Below, one piece after another: positions 28,650-32,063 of a DNA stretch of 32,063 bases (the stretch's first letter is position 1; every line of letters begins with the position of its first letter). The notes below the pieces were generated by a model, which ran no database searches, had not been told where the DNA came from, and saw nothing but the letters and a program-made list of their open reading frames with translations. Location of the stretch: the NCBI RefSeq assembly GCF_000485595.1, contig NW_014577130.1:327164-359226 (forward strand), read 5' to 3'. This DNA is from Priapulus caudatus. Its lineage: Eukaryota; Priapulida; Priapulimorpha; Priapulimorphida; Priapulidae. The position numbers and the translations under genes were made by a program.

Positions 28650-30408
28650 GGTCGTGAATATCATAATCAAAAACCGAACGAAAATAAAGTCGAAAGTGTT
28701 ATACGTATAAGTTATACATGTATTAAAAAAAAATCCCGTAATTACGTAGTTGCAAAAAGAAAATATAATGTAAAGAAATATAGATTGAAAAAACATATAG
28801 ATGAAACGAAATTTCAATGAAACCAAAAAGGTAAGCATGAGATAAACGTTTAACATCGTACTCAATACATAAACTGTAATACGCTCTAAAAGTACACAGA
28901 AATAAAAATCATAAAAAATTTAAACATATATTGTGTGGTCAGACAACAACAAAAAATAGTGGGTCAACAACAAACAGAAATACGTGCCGTTACTGGCCCC
29001 TGTGCACTTCTATGCCTGAAAATACTAAATCAGTTAGAATCTGCGCCTGATCATACAACATGATTTGCTCGAATATCATACAATCAGATATGTGGGGGGG
29101 GGGCGAGTGGTTAAAGCATAATCAGTTAAATCCCTGATATAATATCTCTGCGTGTTCTATCTAGTACTCTCGCTGTAGTACTGTAGTACAACTGGAAAAA
29201 ATAAAGCATAAAAATGGAAATAAACGAAGACTAAAATAACGAAATGCTATGATCTCTTAGTGTTTGATTAGTGGTTTTGCGCTCGTTGCAGGGCTTCAGC
29301 AGCTTAGTAGGTGATCACTCCTACCAAGGCACTAATTGCTGATCAACGCAAATGACGTCCCGTTTATCTAACCTGTAGTTAATCAGAGGGAGTCGTCTAG
29401 GCGGCTCTCAAGTATCGTCATAACCGAATATGTGTGCATAAATGTACGTTGCATAATGAATTTAAACAGGTAGACGGTGGGTGGGTGGATGTTTTTCGGG
29501 CCCTAGGGGGGGTACAATTCCCAGTGAATGCTTTACACTGTATGTGAGTGGTTTTTTATCCAACATGGTTGACCTTGTCTCAAACCCTGTATATACGAAT
29601 AAAAATTTACCACGTAGGTGCCCTCAAACCGTAGTTAGTGAATGGTGTGACAATTTCGCTGCGCAATTGATAGTACAATCCGGGGGCTACACGACGGCTC
29701 CCTGACCTCGTTAACCGTTAATGACTTTCGTCTCACCTTCACTTTCGTAAATCTTTGTGGACGAATTTTGTCAGCGATTTTGGGTTCTCTCTCTTACTTC
29801 TTGACTGTCTGTCATGGCTGTGCAAAATCCAATCTCGCCTCTCTACGGCAAGTAAATGCGTAATTAACCTTACCTTCTGGGGTATTCTTAATTACCTGAG
29901 TGGTACCACTGTACGTATCTAGATATGAATTGGCATTGTACGACGCAGTTGAGAAACTCACAAGGCGGGCGATGATGATGGCGGGTGGAGAAAGTAGATC
30001 ATAAAACCATACGGATTAAAACTATTGTTTTCCAGTTTATTTACGACAACTGAAAACACTAAAAAAACTAACCTTGTTTCTCCTTTACAAGCTGTTACAT
30101 AAACACTGTCGAGAAATGAAATCTCAGTTTCATCGTCTGACAAAAAAGGTAAAATAATGTTAATAGCACTAGGGTATATTCGTGGTAAAGGGTATATATA
30201 ATAACCAACAGATCATGCGCAGATCCACTAATCAGAAATCACAGGCGTAAAAGGTGCACTTACGATTTCATGTTCATTTCTTACGGCAGCGACACTCTGG
30301 CCTCGTGCTTCGTCTCCGCGCTCACACGCGACGAATGTAGAGTGTATACCGACATAGATCTCGGATTGTATACCGACATACCGAGTATACATAAAAACAA
30401 CGGTGACT
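28650..30408 (+). other. AT-rich stretch without recognised gene
   Basis: It includes a G9 run (29095-29103) and an imperfect hairpin around GTAGGTGATCACTCCTAC (29286-29355). Short open frames on both strands lack recognisable domains. Confidence 0.5.
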
Positions 30409-30501
30409 GCTCGCTAGTCCGAAAGCCCACTAGTCCGAAAACCCACTAGTCCGAAAGCCCACTAGTCCGAAAACCCACAGGGGATGGGGTATCGATCTAT
30501 A

Positions 30502-30660
30502 GTCCTAATGTTTAATTAATTAATTAATTATTTTTTAATTAATTAATTAATTAATTTTTAATTTTTAATTTTAATTTTTAATTTTAATTTTTAATTTTAA
30601 TTTTTAATTTTAATTTTTAATTTTAATTTTTAATTTTTAATTTTAATTTTATTTATTTTT
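30502..30660. repeat. TTAATTAA / TTTTAATTTTTAA low-complexity tract
   Basis: TTAATTAA palindromic units give way to TTTTAATTTTTAA units. It forms the inner edge of the left foldback arm. Confidence 0.9.
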
Positions 30661-30814
30661 TAATTGAAATTTTTTGGCTATACTAGTATAGGGTCTATAC
30701 AGTCTGAATTGACGCCCGAGCATCAAGTGAGGATGGGGCAGAATCTCAACCGCTACTACTAGTATACCGTACTACTAGTTCTTTAATATTATTCATGACC
30801 TGTGGTCTGTGCGG

Positions 30815-30957
30815 CCCACAAATGTGAAAATCAACCACAAATGTAAAAATAACCACAAATATCATAACATGTCAACCACAAATGTAAAAATAACCACAAA
30901 TGTCATAACATGTCAACCACAAATGTAAAAATGTTGTTTAACCACAAATGTAAAAAC
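30815..30957. repeat. ACCACAAATGTAAAAA tandem repeats inside the foldback element
   Basis: Six to seven copies of (A)ACCACAAATGTAAAAAT occur. Some are spaced by CATAACATGTCA, giving a ~41-bp higher-order unit. Confidence 0.88.
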
Positions 30958-30993
30958 TTTTTCATTGTAAGATAAGTTATTTCGAGATGTAAG

Positions 30994-31190
30994 TATGTGT
31001 GGGTGTGTGGGTGTGTGTGTGTGTGTATGGTTGTTTGTGTGTGTGTTGGTGTGTGTGTATATGTGGTGTGTGTGGTGGTGTGTGTGTGAGTGCGGCTGGC
31101 TGTGTGCGTGCCGCAGTGCCAATGTGTGCGTGCGCGCATGCGTGTGTACGTGGCGCGTCGTGTGTTGTGCGCGCGTGCGTGTGTATGTGA
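30994..31190. repeat. GT-rich microsatellite inside the foldback element
   Basis: GTGTGTGT and GGTGTGTG units change to GCGTGCG units. Confidence 0.9.
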
Positions 31191-31826
31191 TGAAGCTTGG
31201 CGGCGATATGAGATTGGCGGAATTACGAGGGCGGATAAGAGGTTTTACACGAGTCTACTACCAACTTTTTGCACACATCCTCACACCTACTTCACACACC
31301 TTACATCCCCTAAAATTAATGAAAAAAAAATAAATGAATATGATCAAAATTATTAATTAAACATTAAGGTATAGATCGGTAACCCATCCCTGTGGGTTTC
31401 GGATAGATGGGGTGATTCGGACTAGGGGCTTTCGGACTAGTGGTTTCGACTAGGGGCTTTCGGACTATTGTCCGTCGGACTAGCGAGCTGTAAACCAAAC
31501 AACAAGTCATAATTAGCACACAATAATATCAACGGCAATATAGAACGTAGATCAACCACAACAATTAATGAAAAAACGTCTATTACTTTAGAAAAACAAA
31601 TCTTCCCTTAAAAAAAAACCGTATTTGAATGTACGGTATCAGTACGTACGTTAGACACATACAACAATATCTTAATACTAGACACTTGTACTAAACAGCA
31701 CATGTTATTAAATCAAACTGAATCTTGTCTACTCGTGTTTATACCTTGCCCAACTGTGGAAACGGCAATCAGTCGTAATGATTAAGGACCCACCGTCCCC
31801 ATCACCGTCCCGATCAGTTACATATC

Positions 31827-32063
31827 GTGCGTCGTGACGGCGTGCGTGCCATGGCGTGCGTTGTGCGTGGTTGTGCGTGTGCGTGATATATAGTATATTA
31901 AAAGACCACTGCCCCCGTGCGACCGTAACAACGACGCGCTAAAGGAAACAAGTAAGCAATCAATATATGCGTGCGTACGTGTGCGTGTATATAGTAAGTA
32001 AGAACACCTGCCCGTGCGACCCGGAGCACAACGACCGCCAAGGAATTGAGTAAGAATTTGTGC
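31827..32063 (+). repeat. Exon-end/donor repeat resumes at the window edge, two copies
   Basis: Units near 31904 and 32002 again carry CACTGCCC, GTGCGACC, ACGACCGCCAAGGAA and GTAAG followed by TATATGCGTGCG. They are the same family as 26619-27063 with many one-base insertions and deletions. The array may run on past the window. Confidence 0.82.

Larger units (their letters stand above)
30409..31488. mobile_element. 1.08-kb foldback element with subrepeat-built inverted arms
   Basis: The left arm (30409-30528) starts GCTCGCTAGTCCGAAAGCCC and holds four ~19-bp subrepeats of ACTAGTCCGAAARCCC. It then has CACAGGGGATGGG, ATCGATCTATA and TTAATTAA runs. The right arm (about 31348-31488) is its inverted, indel-rich counterpart, ending CGGACTAGCGAGC. 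Inverted arms made of short tandem subrepeats are the hallmark of foldback (FB/Galileo-like) elements. The interior is repeats only, with no transposase frame. Confidence 0.8.

Noticed and set aside
28537-28820. An in-frame candidate downstream exon (FEYGRIVVVCIDGVSISSDE) that could continue the RA domain.
   Set aside because: About 16 residues of the RA helix would be missing between it and the exon ending at 26659, and the rest is AT-driven Lys/Asn sequence. The region also overlaps the presumed retrotransposon remnant on the other strand.
30073-30136. A minus-strand exon-like segment (DDETEISFLDSVYVTACKGE) with cag acceptor and gttagt donor.
   Set aside because: Only 64 nt long, with no matching neighbour exon and no family recognised.

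Overview
The window comes from an animal (metazoan) nuclear genome. GT-AG introns, phase-compatible short exons, SH2/VPS9/RA signalling domains, long AT-rich introns and many microsatellites show this. Internal CCCTAA repeats fit a lineage with TTAGGG telomeres. I would guess a non-arthropod invertebrate, but the sequence does not settle the species. A 25-N gap (12137-12161), near-duplicate sequence on both sides of it and indel-rich repeat copies show a draft assembly built over difficult repeats.

One gene can be supported, on the + strand: a RIN / Sprint family protein (Ras and Rab interactor, a Rab5-type guanine nucleotide exchange factor). Twelve exons are visible. A giant internal exon (86-4281) encodes a disordered N-terminal region with two families of coding repeats. 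Exons at 6437-6589 and 7208-7390 encode an SH2 domain with the FLVR-type arginine. A short acidic and basic linker follows (7457-7538, 7783-7852). The helical bundle and the first part of the VPS9 domain lie in six exons (8177-8279, 8749-8838, 16781-16896, 18307-18382, 18724-18855, 19411-19462). The start of a Ras-association domain lies at 26536-26659. Splice phases agree from 86 through 19462. The VPS9 stretch that should carry the catalytic Asp and Tyr is not found between 19463 and 26535, and the end of the RA domain is not found before the window ends. The 5' end of the gene lies upstream of the window.

The rest is intron filled with repeats. From left to right: CTG/CTA triplet runs and GTTA arrays around the gap (10.3-13.1 kb); palindromic elements and a foldback element with a telomere-repeat core (15.67-15.95 kb, with an inverted relative at 23.95-24.29 kb); a pair of short TIR elements (9.4 and 16.9 kb); a non-autonomous element with 85-100 bp TIRs and the N-terminus of a THAP-domain transposase (17.78-18.20 kb); a TATAC satellite carrying a hAT-like insertion (21.4-22.7 kb); a degenerate ~100-bp tandem array (22.9-23.5 kb); and a long purine-rich strand (24.9-25.5 kb). 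The 3' half of the RA exon, with its splice donor, is tandemly repeated (26.6-27.06 kb), and the same unit returns at the right edge (31.8-32.06 kb). Between these two blocks are an LTR-retrotransposon 3' end on the - strand and a 1.08-kb foldback element whose arms are built of ~19-bp subrepeats.

No prokaryote-like operon, CRISPR array or convincing RNA gene was seen. The most unusual features are the duplicated exon-donor array, the telomere-core foldback element, the THAP-bearing short element, the subrepeat-armed foldback element, and the expansion of 17-residue repeats inside a signalling gene.
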